Shown here piece by piece: positions 1-8,638 of a DNA stretch of 28,257 nucleotides. Under the pieces are notes generated by a model. The model worked only from the letters and a program-made list of their open reading frames with translations, made no database searches and had not been told where the DNA came from. Location of the stretch: contig CAZWFQ010000048.1 in NCBI GenBank assembly GCA_964633225.1, forward strand, positions 1 through 28,257, read 5' to 3'. Position numbers and translations under genes: made by a program. This DNA comes from JAKQIM01 sp964633225. Its GTDB lineage: Bacteria > Chloroflexota > Anaerolineae > Anaerolineales > UBA4823. Position 1 is the stretch's first letter, and the number at the start of each line of letters is the position of its first letter.

Positions 1-167
1 TCGTCGTCATTAATAAAAACCGAGGCCGTGATGTGCATCGGATTTATCAATACCAGGCCATCGCGCACGCCGCTCTCACGCAAGCAAGTTTCTACCTGGG
101 GGGTGATGTTGACAAAACCCCGCCGGGCGGGGATGTTGAACCATAATTCTTTGCGATAACTTTTCAT
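1..167 (-). CDS. YjbQ family protein (UPF0047), N-terminal part, cut by window edge
   Basis: Translated from the ATG at 167 on the minus strand, the visible 55 residues begin MKSYRKELWFNIPARRGFVN and continue to a TASVFINDD segment at the window edge. That N-terminal beta-strand pattern and the TASVFINDD stretch are typical of the YjbQ/UPF0047 family. Members of this family are small soluble proteins of about 130-140 residues and have been described as secondary thiamine phosphate synthases; the cellular role is otherwise poorly defined. A GGAGGC Shine-Dalgarno sequence lies at 171-176, four bases ahead of the ATG. The gene diverges from the histidine kinase at 216 with less than 50 bp between starts, so the two promoters must overlap. 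Only about 40% of the expected protein is in the window, so catalytic residues cannot be checked. Confidence 0.85.
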   Translation of the reverse strand, partial: MKSYRKELWFNIPARRGFVNITPQVETCLRESGVRDGLVLINPMHITASVFINDD

Positions 168-200
168 AAAGCCTCCGACACAGATTTTAACCTAAAAATG

Positions 201-209
201 TGCTAAACT
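201..209 (+). promoter_or_regulatory. extended -10 box before the histidine kinase
   Basis: TGCTAAACT resembles the TGCTACAAT boxes seen elsewhere in this window (3814, 17083, 23209). It ends six bases before the ATG at 216, so the transcript would start at or next to that ATG and be leaderless. No Shine-Dalgarno sequence is visible before 216, which agrees. No convincing -35 hexamer is seen. Confidence 0.4.
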
Positions 210-215
210 TTGTTT

Positions 216-2420
216 ATGATGGCAGGGATACGTCCGCTTACAAAACACCTGGGTTGGTTGCATATTCCTCTGGCCCTGCATAGCTTGATCTTGCTGTTGG
301 GCATTGCCCTGCATATCCTGCAAGTGGACGTGAAACTGCGGGTGGATATCAGCCGCGGCACCTTCATCCTGGGCAACCTGCTGACATTCGTGGTGGTTGC
401 AATCGCTGCTTACCGCGCACTCCAGGTGGAGACCCGATTGGGAATCGCCTGGGGGCTGGTTGCATCGGGCATCTTCCTGCAAGTGGGAGGCGATATTGCC
501 TACCTGCGATCTGAACTGACCGGCGACATTTTCTCTGCCCTGGCCCGCATCCTGCTGATCTTGGGCATGTTAGCCTGGCCCTTTGGCCGCTCCGTTGCCC
601 CGGGCAATCGGATCAAAAACTTCCTCGATATCCTATCCATCCTGATCGGCGCCACCATGCTGGAATGGGTGTTTGTGCTGGGTCCGGCCATCGAAAACGG
701 CCAGGAACTGGCCTGGCCGAACAGCCTGCTTAAGCTGGCTTCTCCAGCCGGCGCCATGGTGATGGTATGGGCGGCCAGCCGCCTGTTATACCTGCAAAGC
801 CTGCGCACAGGCAGCAAAGCCCAGATGGCACTGGGCGTAGCGGCCCTGGTCTCTGCCATGACCGACAGCCTATACGTTTATCAAGACACATTTGGGCTGT
901 ACCAGGTTGGCGGCTGGTTGGATCTGGGCTGGGCGCTGGGATCTTTGCTCATCTGCCTGGCTGGCCTATTGCAAATACAGCTGCTGAACTTGCCCGCCCA
1001 ACCGCCCGCACCCATTACCCCCACCCGGCTGGCAGCCTTCTGGATGCTGGTTCCCTATATCTGGCTGCCAATTGCCTATATCCTGTTGGGGGCACGGCAT
1101 CTTGATACCAGCCTGGGTGGCTTTGGCGTGATTTACCTGGGCACAGGCATGATCTTGGGGCTGGTCATCATCCGCCAGGGCCTGGCCCTGCGCGAGAACA
1201 CCTGGCTTTCAGCGCGCTTGCGCCAGGAACTGACGCGCAGCCAATACGCCCTGCAGGCCCTTACAGACAGCGAACAGCGCATCCGCCACCAGCAAGAGCG
1301 CTACCGCATCCTGGTAGAAAACCAGGGCGAAGGGCTGGGAGCCGTTGACTGGCATGAGAACTTCACCTACTCAAACCCGGCTGCCTGCATGGTCTTTGGC
1401 GTGCCGCCTGGCGGATTGGTGGGCCGCAACCTGAGCGAGTTCACCAACCCCGAAACCTTTGACCTGGTGGCACAGCAAACCCAAATGCGCCGCCACGGCC
1501 AGCAAAACACCTACGAGATGCAGATCATTCGCGCCGACGGTGAACGGCGCTGGCTGCTGGTGACTTCTGTCCCCTATCCAGATGATGAAGGCCATATCAC
1601 CGGCGCGCTGGGTATCTTCCGCGACATCACCGAGCGCAAACAATTCGAGCAAGACCTGAACCGGTTAAACATCGAACTGGCAGTTGCGCGCGACGCCGCT
1701 GAGGCCGCAAACCAGGCCAAAAGCATCTTCCTGGCCAATATGAGTCATGAGCTGCGTACGCCGCTTTCCATCATCATTGGGTATGCTGAACTGCTGCAAG
1801 AAACCGTCTCCATGCAGCCAGACCCCGCCAGCCAGGAGCGGATAGAGCGTATTCTTACCTCTTCAAAACATTTATTGGCACTGATCAACGACGTGCTGGA
1901 TTTCTCAAAGATCGAGGCTGGGCGGTTATCTTTCAACCCCGAAATGGTGGATGTAGAGCGTTTGCTGGTGGATCTGAAGATCGAAGGCCTTCAGATCATG
2001 GAGAAGAACCACAACCATCTTGCCATCACCACCAACGGCAGCATCGGCAGCCTGTACACAGACCCCACGCGCCTGCACCAGGTTTTATTGAACCTGATCA
2101 GCAACGCCGCCAAGTTCACCGAGAATGGTCAGATCACCTTGGAAGTAGAACGCAGCCTGCTGGCACAGCGAGAAGTCTTGGTATTCAAGGTCAGCGACAC
2201 CGGGATAGGCATGACAGAAGAACAACTCAAGCTGCTGTTCCAGCCTTTCCAGCAAGTGGATAGCTCGACCACGCGCAAATACGAGGGCAGCGGGCTAGGG
2301 TTGGTCATCAGCCGCAGGTTATGCCAGATGATGGGCGGCGAAATTGATGTGACCAGCACACCCGGGCTGGGCACCACCTTTACCGTTACCATACCCACGC
2401 GTCAGGCTCCGACCAGCTAA
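216..2420 (+). CDS. membrane-anchored PAS sensor histidine kinase
   Basis: A sensor kinase of a two-component system that autophosphorylates on histidine. The first ~330 residues hold about eight to nine hydrophobic segments, forming a membrane sensor with no recognisable extracellular ligand domain. A short coiled-coil linker follows (about 340-370), then one PAS domain (about 370-480), with the PAC signature GALGIFRDITERK. The HisKA dimerisation helix carries SHELRTPL, with phospho-acceptor His511. The HATPase domain (about 620-732) has an N box (NLISNAAKFT), G1 (DTGIGMT) and G2 (GSGLGL), so all catalytic motifs are intact. There is no receiver domain and no response regulator gene nearby, so it is an orphan here. 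The ATG at 216 is preferred to an in-frame TTG at 210 because it fits the -10 box spacing; ATG 219 is also possible. Its stop overlaps the stop of the convergent NYN gene by four bases. Confidence 0.93.
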   Translation: MMAGIRPLTKHLGWLHIPLALHSLILLLGIALHILQVDVKLRVDISRGTFILGNLLTFVVVAIAAYRALQVETRLGIAWGLVASGIFLQVGGDIAYLRSELTGDIFSALARILLILGMLAWPFGRSVAPGNRIKNFLDILSILIGATMLEWVFVLGPAIENGQELAWPNSLLKLASPAGAMVMVWAASRLLYLQSLRTGSKAQMALGVAALVSAMTDSLYVYQDTFGLYQVGGWLDLGWALGSLLICLAGLLQIQLLNLPAQPPAPITPTRLAAFWMLVPYIWLPIAYILLGARHLDTSLGGFGVIYLGTGMILGLVIIRQGLALRENTWLSARLRQELTRSQYALQALTDSEQRIRHQQERYRILVENQGEGLGAVDWHENFTYSNPAACMVFGVPPGGLVGRNLSEFTNPETFDLVAQQTQMRRHGQQNTYEMQIIRADGERRWLLVTSVPYPDDEGHITGALGIFRDITERKQFEQDLNRLNIELAVARDAAEAANQAKSIFLANMSHELRTPLSIIIGYAELLQETVSMQPDPASQERIERILTSSKHLLALINDVLDFSKIEAGRLSFNPEMVDVERLLVDLKIEGLQIMEKNHNHLAITTNGSIGSLYTDPTRLHQVLLNLISNAAKFTENGQITLEVERSLLAQREVLVFKVSDTGIGMTEEQLKLLFQPFQQVDSSTTRKYEGSGLGLVISRRLCQMMGGEIDVTSTPGLGTTFTVTIPTRQAPTS

Positions 2421-3730
2421 CCTTCTGGCTGTAGATTGGCCTTCTTGTTGATCTCACCAATCAGGTCACGCACATGATCGAGCATGCGCTGACCGCGTAC
2501 GCCACCGTACAACAGGTGAGCCGCCACTTCCACATCAATCTTATCGAAAGAGCCAAGCGAGCGGCCGATCTTTTGCAGCAGGCCGCGGTCGCATTTATCC
2601 AGCAGTTGGGGGCCATTGTTCACGCCCGCAGCCATCGTAATTGAACGATCCCACAGCTTGGTTTCGTCGGTGTATTTGCTGTCATCTTTATCAAATTCAA
2701 AACAATATGTGTGAAACAACTCGTGCACTGTTTCGTGAACATACTGCCATGAAATGTGGGGAGCGTTCTCGTCAAAGTAAGCGTGCAGGCTTTCTTTTAA
2801 CTGGGTCAGTGTGATCCCCGGGGTAGACTTATAGATATCATAGAGCTTCAAGACGATCGTCGGGCGGTGTTCGGTGGGCGTCATGCGCACCTTCTGCCGG
2901 GTAAGGATACCCAGGTAGCGATCAAGCAAGGCATGGGGGGCTTCATGGGCCGCCGGCTGGTCGGTTTCAAGCAGCATCTGCACTTCCAAATGGCCGCCGG
3001 GCTGGGCCGTGCGGATCCGCACCAGGTCATTTTGAGCTGCCAGGAATTCTTTGAACGTGTCGTACCCGTAATTGCGTTCGTTGAAGGCCGGATTGAGGCG
3101 GCAAATGGCACTCTTCACCTCACCACCAGTCTGCCATTCACCAGCCTTATTGGCCAATACCTGGCGCATCAGGCGGCGGGCTTCGCTGATATCAAAAGTA
3201 AGGCCATTTTCAGAAGCATCAGAGGCCTTGGCAGGCTGCGCCACCCCAGCCAGCATATCATAAAACATAAAATGATCGCAGGCATTGATCAGGTATTCGG
3301 CAGTTTTACCGCTCACCCCCATGCCAATCACAATTTTGCCATAAGAGCGCAGGCGGTGCACCAATTCGGTAAAATCCCCATCACCCGAAACCAACATCAC
3401 ATGGGTCACATTCCGGTCGCCGCCAATGAGCATCTCCAACGAGTCCATCACAATGCGGATATCGGTGGCATTCTTCCCCCGCTTTGAGGTAACGTGCACC
3501 AGGTCAACGCCCAGGCGCAGCAATTCACGCTGATACGACGAAAAGGATGACCAATCGGCATAGGCGCGGCGGATGACCACCCGCCCATAATTGACTGCAG
3601 TGCCCAACACCAGGGGCCATTCTACGTCTTCATCACTATCCTTGAACTTCTCGCGACAGCTCAGCAAAATGTTTTCAAAATCAATGTAGACGGCAATCTG
3701 ATTGGTCGAAGAATTCGTTGTGTCGGTCAT
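2417..3730 (-). CDS. NYN (LabA/DUF88) domain protein with OST-HTH/LOTUS-like domain
   Basis: The N-terminal ~165 residues form a NYN/PIN-like nuclease domain. AVYIDFENIL supplies the first acidic residue, KNATDIRIVMD the middle acidic pair and VSGDGDFTELV the last aspartates, the set expected for metal-dependent RNA cleavage. Residues about 180-255 resemble an OST-HTH/LOTUS winged helix, which in other proteins binds RNA. The last ~170 residues are helical and I do not recognise them; they may be a second degenerate LOTUS-like unit. The 437-residue length exceeds a minimal LabA protein, consistent with the added domains. The predicted role is RNA binding or processing, probably in the cytoplasm; there is no signal peptide. 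The ATG at 3730 has AAGGA at 3742-3746 and a TATAAT box at 3757-3762. It is transcribed toward the histidine kinase, and the two stop codons overlap. Confidence 0.88.
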   Translation of the reverse strand: MTDTTNSSTNQIAVYIDFENILLSCREKFKDSDEDVEWPLVLGTAVNYGRVVIRRAYADWSSFSSYQRELLRLGVDLVHVTSKRGKNATDIRIVMDSLEMLIGGDRNVTHVMLVSGDGDFTELVHRLRSYGKIVIGMGVSGKTAEYLINACDHFMFYDMLAGVAQPAKASDASENGLTFDISEARRLMRQVLANKAGEWQTGGEVKSAICRLNPAFNERNYGYDTFKEFLAAQNDLVRIRTAQPGGHLEVQMLLETDQPAAHEAPHALLDRYLGILTRQKVRMTPTEHRPTIVLKLYDIYKSTPGITLTQLKESLHAYFDENAPHISWQYVHETVHELFHTYCFEFDKDDSKYTDETKLWDRSITMAAGVNNGPQLLDKCDRGLLQKIGRSLGSFDKIDVEVAAHLLYGGVRGQRMLDHVRDLIGEINKKANLQPEG

Positions 3731-3756
3731 ATCAGCCCGTATCCTTTCTGCACCGC

Positions 3757-3762
3757 ATTATA
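3757..3762 (-). promoter_or_regulatory. TATAAT -10 box before the NYN gene
   Basis: A perfect TATAAT on the minus strand, 26 bases upstream of the NYN start codon, followed by an AAGGA ribosome binding site. No clear -35 element is seen. It lies back to back with the Memo promoter at 3814-3822. Confidence 0.45.
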
Positions 3763-3813
3763 CTCTAAGTGATGAGGGTGGGTGACGGAGGAACTCATCT
3801 ACCCCCTAATTTA

Positions 3814-3822
3814 TGCTACAAT
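3814..3822 (+). promoter_or_regulatory. extended -10 box (TGCTACAAT) before the MEMO-family gene
   Basis: An exact TGCTACAAT, the same nine bases as at 17083-17091 (minus) and 23209-23217. It lies 25 bases before the Memo ATG, with an AAGGAG ribosome binding site at 3835-3840 in between. A six-base inverted repeat, GATGAG (3771-3776) and CTCATC (3794-3799), occupies the -35 region and could bind a regulator. Confidence 0.5.
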
Positions 3823-3847
3823 CATACTATATGCAAGGAGTTATCCG

Positions 3848-4711
3848 ATGAATGTAGATGCTCGCCCTTCACCAATTGCCGGGCAGTGGTACCCTGGTGA
3901 TGCGCACCGCCTGGCTGACAGCGTGGATGGCTACCTGGCTGGTGCTGCCCTGCCGGCATTGGCCGGAGATGTGGTAGCGGTGATGGCCCCTCACGCAGGG
4001 CATATCTATTCTGGACCGGTGGCAGGATATGCCTTTGCCGCCCTGCGCGGCTTACAGCCCGACCTGGTGGCGGTTGTTTCGCCGATGCACCATTATGCCA
4101 TGCCCGGGCTGCTGACCACGGCCCATGCCGCCTACCGCACCCCGCTGGGCGACTTAATAGTAGATAGCGCAAGCGTGCAAGCCCTGGATGCCCTGCTGAA
4201 AGAGAAATTGGGGGCGGGCCTGGCTTATGTCAAAAAAGATTCCGAACACTCGTTAGAGATTGAGCTGCCCTTCTTGCAGCGCGCCTTGGGGGCAGCGATT
4301 GGGCAGACTGCCCCGTTCCGCTTACTGCCAGTGATGGTGCGCGCTCAAGATGCGCATACCGTTCAGGTGCTGGGCCAGGCGCTGGCTGAGGTGTTGGCCG
4401 GGCGCAAGGCTGTGCTGGTGGCATCCACCGATCTATCGCATTTCTACCCCCAAAAGGTAGCCCAGGTGCTAGACAGCGAAGTGATGCGGCGCGTGGCTGC
4501 CTTTGATCCGCAGGCAGTGCTCTCTGCCGAAGACGAGGGGGTAGGCTTTGCCTGCGGGCGCGGCGCACTGGCCGCAGTGATGTGGGCATCCAAAGCCCTG
4601 GGCGCAAACACGGTCCAGGTATTGAAGCTCGCCACATCCGGTGAAGTGACCGGCGATTATACTCAGGTGGTGGGTTACGGCGCGGCAGTGATCATGCGCC
4701 CATCAAGTTGA
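3848..4711 (+). CDS. AmmeMemoRadiSam system protein B (MEMO family)
   Basis: A 287-residue protein of the MEMO family, whose fold resembles iron-dependent extradiol dioxygenases. The visible signature residues are ARPSPIAGQWYP at the N-terminus, APHAGH (His49), SPMHH (His81), KDSEHSLEIELPF, ASTDLSHF and GFACGRGA (Cys236). The His/His/Cys trio corresponds to the proposed metal site of human MEMO1. In bacteria the family usually sits beside an AMMECR1-domain protein and a radical SAM enzyme; neither is within this window, so the partner genes are missing or elsewhere. The start at 3848 was chosen over an in-frame upstream start at 3782 because AAGGAG (3835-3840) is seven bases away and the family motif begins directly after it. 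The biochemical reaction is not known. A CNNM-like gene follows after 27 bp and may be co-transcribed. Confidence 0.9.
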   Translation: MNVDARPSPIAGQWYPGDAHRLADSVDGYLAGAALPALAGDVVAVMAPHAGHIYSGPVAGYAFAALRGLQPDLVAVVSPMHHYAMPGLLTTAHAAYRTPLGDLIVDSASVQALDALLKEKLGAGLAYVKKDSEHSLEIELPFLQRALGAAIGQTAPFRLLPVMVRAQDAHTVQVLGQALAEVLAGRKAVLVASTDLSHFYPQKVAQVLDSEVMRRVAAFDPQAVLSAEDEGVGFACGRGALAAVMWASKALGANTVQVLKLATSGEVTGDYTQVVGYGAAVIMRPSS

Positions 4712-4738
4712 TTACAACAGGATTTCAGGTAAAACTAA

Positions 4739-6052
4739 ATGGAAGAACCGATTAATTACTTTGGATTGGTCGCCGTTGTCTTGCTGGTGCTGACCAATGG
4801 CTTTTTCGTGGCGGCTGAATTTTCGCTGGTGAGTGTGCGGCGCACCCGCATTGCCGAAATGGTTGGGCAAGGCAATGTCTCAGCCAGGGCCGTCCAAAAG
4901 GCCATCGAGAATCCCGACCGGGTGATTGCCGCCACCCAACTGGGCATCACGTTGGCCAGCCTGGGCCTGGGCTGGATTGGCGAGCCAGCCCTGGCTGGGC
5001 TGCTGCTGCCAGTGGTAGAGCTGTTCCCGCAATCTGTTCAAGCCGGGGTCTCACACAGCATCTCGGCAGGGATTGCCTTTGCGCTGATCACGTTCATGCA
5101 CGTAGTGGTAGGCGAATTAGCCCCCAAGTCGATCGCACTGCAAAACCCCGAGCAGACATCGTTAATGGTAGCACAGCCTACCCTGTGGACCGAGCGCATC
5201 TTCAAGCCGGCCATCTGGCTATTGAATGGCAGCGGCAACCTCTTGCTGCGCCTAGTGGGCATAGAGCCGGCCTCGGGCCACCAACTGGCGCACTCGGTGG
5301 AAGAATTGAAGATGCTGGTTACTGCCAGTGCCGCAGACGGAGTGGTGGAAAGCGAAGAACGCGAGATGCTGCATGCCGTCTTTGATTTCGGCGAGCTGTT
5401 GGTACGCCAGGTGATGCTGCCGCGCACCGAAGTGGTGGCTGTAGAGGCCAATGTGCCCTTTGAAGATCTGCTCGACCTGGTGACACAGAACACCTTCACC
5501 AAACTGCCAGTTTTTGAAGGCAGCCTGGACCAGGTCTTGGGCATTCTGCATGTCAAAGACCTGCTGCGTGCAATGAAACAACCCGACTGCCAGACCTGCA
5601 CAGCTCGCAGCCTGGCGCGCGAGACCATCTTTGTGCCCGAGACAATTTCCGTCAACGCGCTGCTGCACCGCTTCCGCCAAGAGCGCCAGCACATCGCCAT
5701 CGTGCTCGACGAATACGGCGGCACTGCCGGGCTGGTGACCCTGGAGGATTTGCTGGAAGAGATCGTGGGAGAAGTTTCAGATCCCTTCGACAAGACCATC
5801 CCTGAGATCCAAAAGCTGCCAGATGGCACCGTGATGATCGATGGATTGGCACTGATCGAAGAGGTGAACGAGCAGCTCAACCTGACCCTGGACAACCCGC
5901 ATTATGATACGATCGCCGGTTTTATCTTGGGCCGCCTGGGGCGCATCCCACGCACCGGTGACACGGTGGAGCATGAAGGCGTGCAGTTGCGCGTAGAAGC
6001 GATGGATAAGCTCAGGATCTCACGCATTGCATTGAAGAAGATCAAAGAATAA
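4739..6052 (+). CDS. CNNM/CorC-HlyC family membrane protein (DUF21 + CBS pair)
   Basis: A 437-residue protein with the full architecture of the hemolysin-like CorC/CNNM family. A DUF21 (CNNM) membrane domain lies at about 5-190, with an N-terminal TM segment, the FFVAAEFSLVSVRRTR motif and further TM segments around 60-145. Two CBS domains follow at about 215-275 and 285-340 (ARETIFVPETISV, DEYGGTAGLVTLEDLLEEI), then a CorC_HlyC domain at about 350-435 (DGLALIEEVNE). Family members are linked to magnesium or cobalt efflux, with the CBS pair sensing nucleotides; the hemolysin name is historical. The ribosome binding site is weak. PriA starts seven bases after the stop, so the two are probably co-transcribed, although no functional link is known. 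Confidence 0.92.
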   Translation: MEEPINYFGLVAVVLLVLTNGFFVAAEFSLVSVRRTRIAEMVGQGNVSARAVQKAIENPDRVIAATQLGITLASLGLGWIGEPALAGLLLPVVELFPQSVQAGVSHSISAGIAFALITFMHVVVGELAPKSIALQNPEQTSLMVAQPTLWTERIFKPAIWLLNGSGNLLLRLVGIEPASGHQLAHSVEELKMLVTASAADGVVESEEREMLHAVFDFGELLVRQVMLPRTEVVAVEANVPFEDLLDLVTQNTFTKLPVFEGSLDQVLGILHVKDLLRAMKQPDCQTCTARSLARETIFVPETISVNALLHRFRQERQHIAIVLDEYGGTAGLVTLEDLLEEIVGEVSDPFDKTIPEIQKLPDGTVMIDGLALIEEVNEQLNLTLDNPHYDTIAGFILGRLGRIPRTGDTVEHEGVQLRVEAMDKLRISRIALKKIKE

Positions 6053-6058
6053 GCTATC

Positions 6059-8638
6059 ATGCCCCTTTATGTAGAGGTCGCCGTCAATGTGCCGCAGGTG
6101 AGTGGAACCTTCCATTACCACCTGCCGCCCGAGCTGGAGGGGCGCGTCGAGCCAGGGCACCTGGTGGAGGTGCCGTTTGGCCGCCAACGGGTGCAGGGGG
6201 TGGTATTCCGCTTTGTCAACCAACCCGAAGTGGCCGAGACACGCCCCCTGTTGGCACTGACCGACGAGCAGACTGTGCTGACGACAGCCCAGATGAACCT
6301 GGCTGAGGCATTGGCCGAGCAGACGCTGGCCCCGCTGGCAGCCTGCCTGGCGTTGATGCTGCCGCCCGGCATCGGCCAGCAGGCCGACACGCTCTACACC
6401 TTACGCCCGGCTGCCCAAGCTGGCAGAGCATCCCTGGGCACATTACAGACCCGCCTGCTCAAGCTGTTGGACGAACGCGGGCCCCTGCGCGGCCGGCAAA
6501 TTGATACATACATCCGGCGGGTTGATTGGCGCTCGGCTGCCCAGAGCCTGACGCGGCGCGGCCTGTTAGAAACCGAGGCCGTGCTGCCCCAACGGCGCGC
6601 CCGCGCCAAGACCCTGCCCACAGCCCAGTTGGCTTGCCCCCCCGCCGCCGCCGAGGCGGCCCTGCCCGACCTGGCCCGCAAAGGCAGCCCCGCCCTGGAA
6701 CGCCGCCAGAAGATGCTGCGCTACCTGCTGCAAGAAAACGGCCCGGTACAAGCCGCCTGGCTGTACGCCGAGTCGGGCGGATCCATGGCCGACCTGCAAG
6801 CCCTGGCCAAGCGCGGGCTGGTGCAGCTTGGGCAGGCCGAAACCTGGCGCGACCCATTGGCCAACCTGGGCATTGCCGCCCACTTTGCCACAACAGCAGA
6901 AGCCCCCCCCCTCACTGCTGATCAACAACAAGCCTGGGCCCTGGTACAGGCCGGTATCCAGTCCGCCGCCGCCGGCCAGGCTGTGCTGCCCTTCTTACTG
7001 CACGGCGTAACCGGCTCAGGGAAAACCGAGATCTACCTGCACGCCGTGGCCGAAACACTGCGCCTGGAGCGGCAGGCCATTGTGCTGGTGCCCGAGATCG
7101 CCCTGACCCCCCAGACAGTGCGGCGTTTCATGGCACGCTTCCCAGGCCAAGTGGGCATCTTGCACTCGCAGTTATCTGAAGGCGAGCGCTATGACACCTG
7201 GCGGCGCGCCCGCCAGGGGCATTTACAAGTCATGGTTGGCCCACGCAGCGCGCTTTTCACGCCCTTTGCTAACCCTGGGCTGATCGTGCTGGATGAATTT
7301 CATGACGATTCTTTCTACCAGGCCGAAATGCAGCCGGCTTATCACGCCCGCGCGGCGGCTGTGTTGTATGCCCGCCTGACATCTGCCGTTTGCCTGCTGG
7401 GCTCAGCCACACCCGATGTGGTCAGCCGCACGCTGGCTGAGCGCGGCGAATGGCATTACCTGAGCCTGCCGCTGCGCATCCTGGCACACCGTGAAGCAGT
7501 CCGGGAACAGGTAGAAAAATTGAACCGGGCGGCCCCCAAGAAAGCCGTTTCACCACCTGCGGGAGAAGAAACCACCAACGCGATAGAGAGCCTTGAGCTG
7601 CCTCCCGTCTCGGTGGTGGATATGCGGCAAGAACTGCAAGCCGGCAACCGATCCATCTTCAGCCGGGCACTGCAAGAGGCGCTCCAGGCCACCCTGGACC
7701 AGGGTCAGCAGGCAGTGCTGTTCCTCAACCGGCGCGGAGCAGCCACATACATCTTCTGCCGTGACTGCGGGCACATCTTGCGCTGCCCCCGCTGTGACCT
7801 GCCGCTGACCGCTCACTCTGCCAGCCGTCCCGGGGCCCAGGCCGAGGTGCTGACTTGCCATTACTGCAATTACGAACGCCAGGTGCCCAAAACCTGCCCA
7901 TCTTGCAAGAGCACACGCATCCGTCAATACGGCACTGGCACCGAGAAAGTGGAAGCCGAGGTGCAGGCCCTCTTCCCACAAGCCCGCACGCTGCGCTGGG
8001 ACCACGAGACCACGCGCCAAAAAGGCGCCCATGACCTGATCTTGAGCCAATTTGCCAGCCAGCGCGCCAATGTGTTGGTGGGTACCCAAATGATCGCCAA
8101 GGGCCTGGATCTGCCGCTGGTGACCCTGGTGGGGGTGGTGCTGGCTGACGTGGGACTGAGCCTGCCGGATCTGCGCGCTGCCGAGCGCACCTTCCAGGTG
8201 CTGACGCAGGTAGCCGGGCGGGCCGGGCGCAGCTTATTGGGAGGGCAGGTGATCATGCAGACTTTCCAGCCCGAACATTATGTCATCCAGGCTGCTGCGC
8301 GCCACGATTACGATGCCTTCTACCGCCGCGAGATCGAGATGCGCCGCCAGATGGGCTACCCACCCTTTGCCCAGCTCGTGCGTCTCGAGTTCCGCCACAG
8401 CCAGGCCCCGCGCGCCGAGGCAGCAGCCCAGGCGCAGACCCGCCAGATCAAAACATGGCTGGCTGAGGGCGGCTACCATGCCACCGATGTGATTGGCCCA
8501 GCTCCGTGTTTCTTTGCCCGCCTGAGTGGACTGTACCGCTGGCAGATCATCCTACGCGGCCCCAACCCGGCTGCCGTTCTACGCGGCCGCCCACTGCCCG
8601 ACTGTCGCATTGAAGTGAATCCGCCTTCTTTGCTGTAA
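6059..8638 (+). CDS. priA: primosomal protein N' (replication restart helicase PriA)
   Basis: A superfamily 2 DNA helicase that reloads the replisome at stalled forks. Domain order: N-terminal 3'-DNA-binding domain (LYVEVAVNVPQVSGTFHYHLP, residues 1-105), a winged-helix region, then the helicase core. The P-loop is GVTGSGKTEIY at about 315-325. Walker B is LDEFHDDSFY at about 410, where most relatives read DEEHD or DECHD; the DExH pattern holds. Two zinc sites use eight cysteines (FCRDC, RCPRC, TCHYC, TCPSC; about 565-620). Motifs V and VI read VGTQMIAKGLDLPLV and QVAGRAGR. The length of 859 residues is above the ~730 of E. coli PriA, mostly through a longer region between the DNA-binding domain and the helicase core. 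The start follows the CNNM stop by six bases, with no strong Shine-Dalgarno. Confidence 0.96.
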   Translation: MPLYVEVAVNVPQVSGTFHYHLPPELEGRVEPGHLVEVPFGRQRVQGVVFRFVNQPEVAETRPLLALTDEQTVLTTAQMNLAEALAEQTLAPLAACLALMLPPGIGQQADTLYTLRPAAQAGRASLGTLQTRLLKLLDERGPLRGRQIDTYIRRVDWRSAAQSLTRRGLLETEAVLPQRRARAKTLPTAQLACPPAAAEAALPDLARKGSPALERRQKMLRYLLQENGPVQAAWLYAESGGSMADLQALAKRGLVQLGQAETWRDPLANLGIAAHFATTAEAPPLTADQQQAWALVQAGIQSAAAGQAVLPFLLHGVTGSGKTEIYLHAVAETLRLERQAIVLVPEIALTPQTVRRFMARFPGQVGILHSQLSEGERYDTWRRARQGHLQVMVGPRSALFTPFANPGLIVLDEFHDDSFYQAEMQPAYHARAAAVLYARLTSAVCLLGSATPDVVSRTLAERGEWHYLSLPLRILAHREAVREQVEKLNRAAPKKAVSPPAGEETTNAIESLELPPVSVVDMRQELQAGNRSIFSRALQEALQATLDQGQQAVLFLNRRGAATYIFCRDCGHILRCPRCDLPLTAHSASRPGAQAEVLTCHYCNYERQVPKTCPSCKSTRIRQYGTGTEKVEAEVQALFPQARTLRWDHETTRQKGAHDLILSQFASQRANVLVGTQMIAKGLDLPLVTLVGVVLADVGLSLPDLRAAERTFQVLTQVAGRAGRSLLGGQVIMQTFQPEHYVIQAAARHDYDAFYRREIEMRRQMGYPPFAQLVRLEFRHSQAPRAEAAAQAQTRQIKTWLAEGGYHATDVIGPAPCFFARLSGLYRWQIILRGPNPAAVLRGRPLPDCRIEVNPPSLL

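Noticed and set aside
3782..3847. Upstream in-frame extension of the MEMO gene
   Set aside because: It would cover the promoter and ribosome binding site; AAGGAG and the family N-terminal motif support the start at 3848.
5038..5895. Long open frame on the minus strand opposite the CNNM-family gene
   Set aside because: The plus-strand protein has complete DUF21, CBS and CorC domains; the minus frame is serine-rich antisense sequence without motifs.
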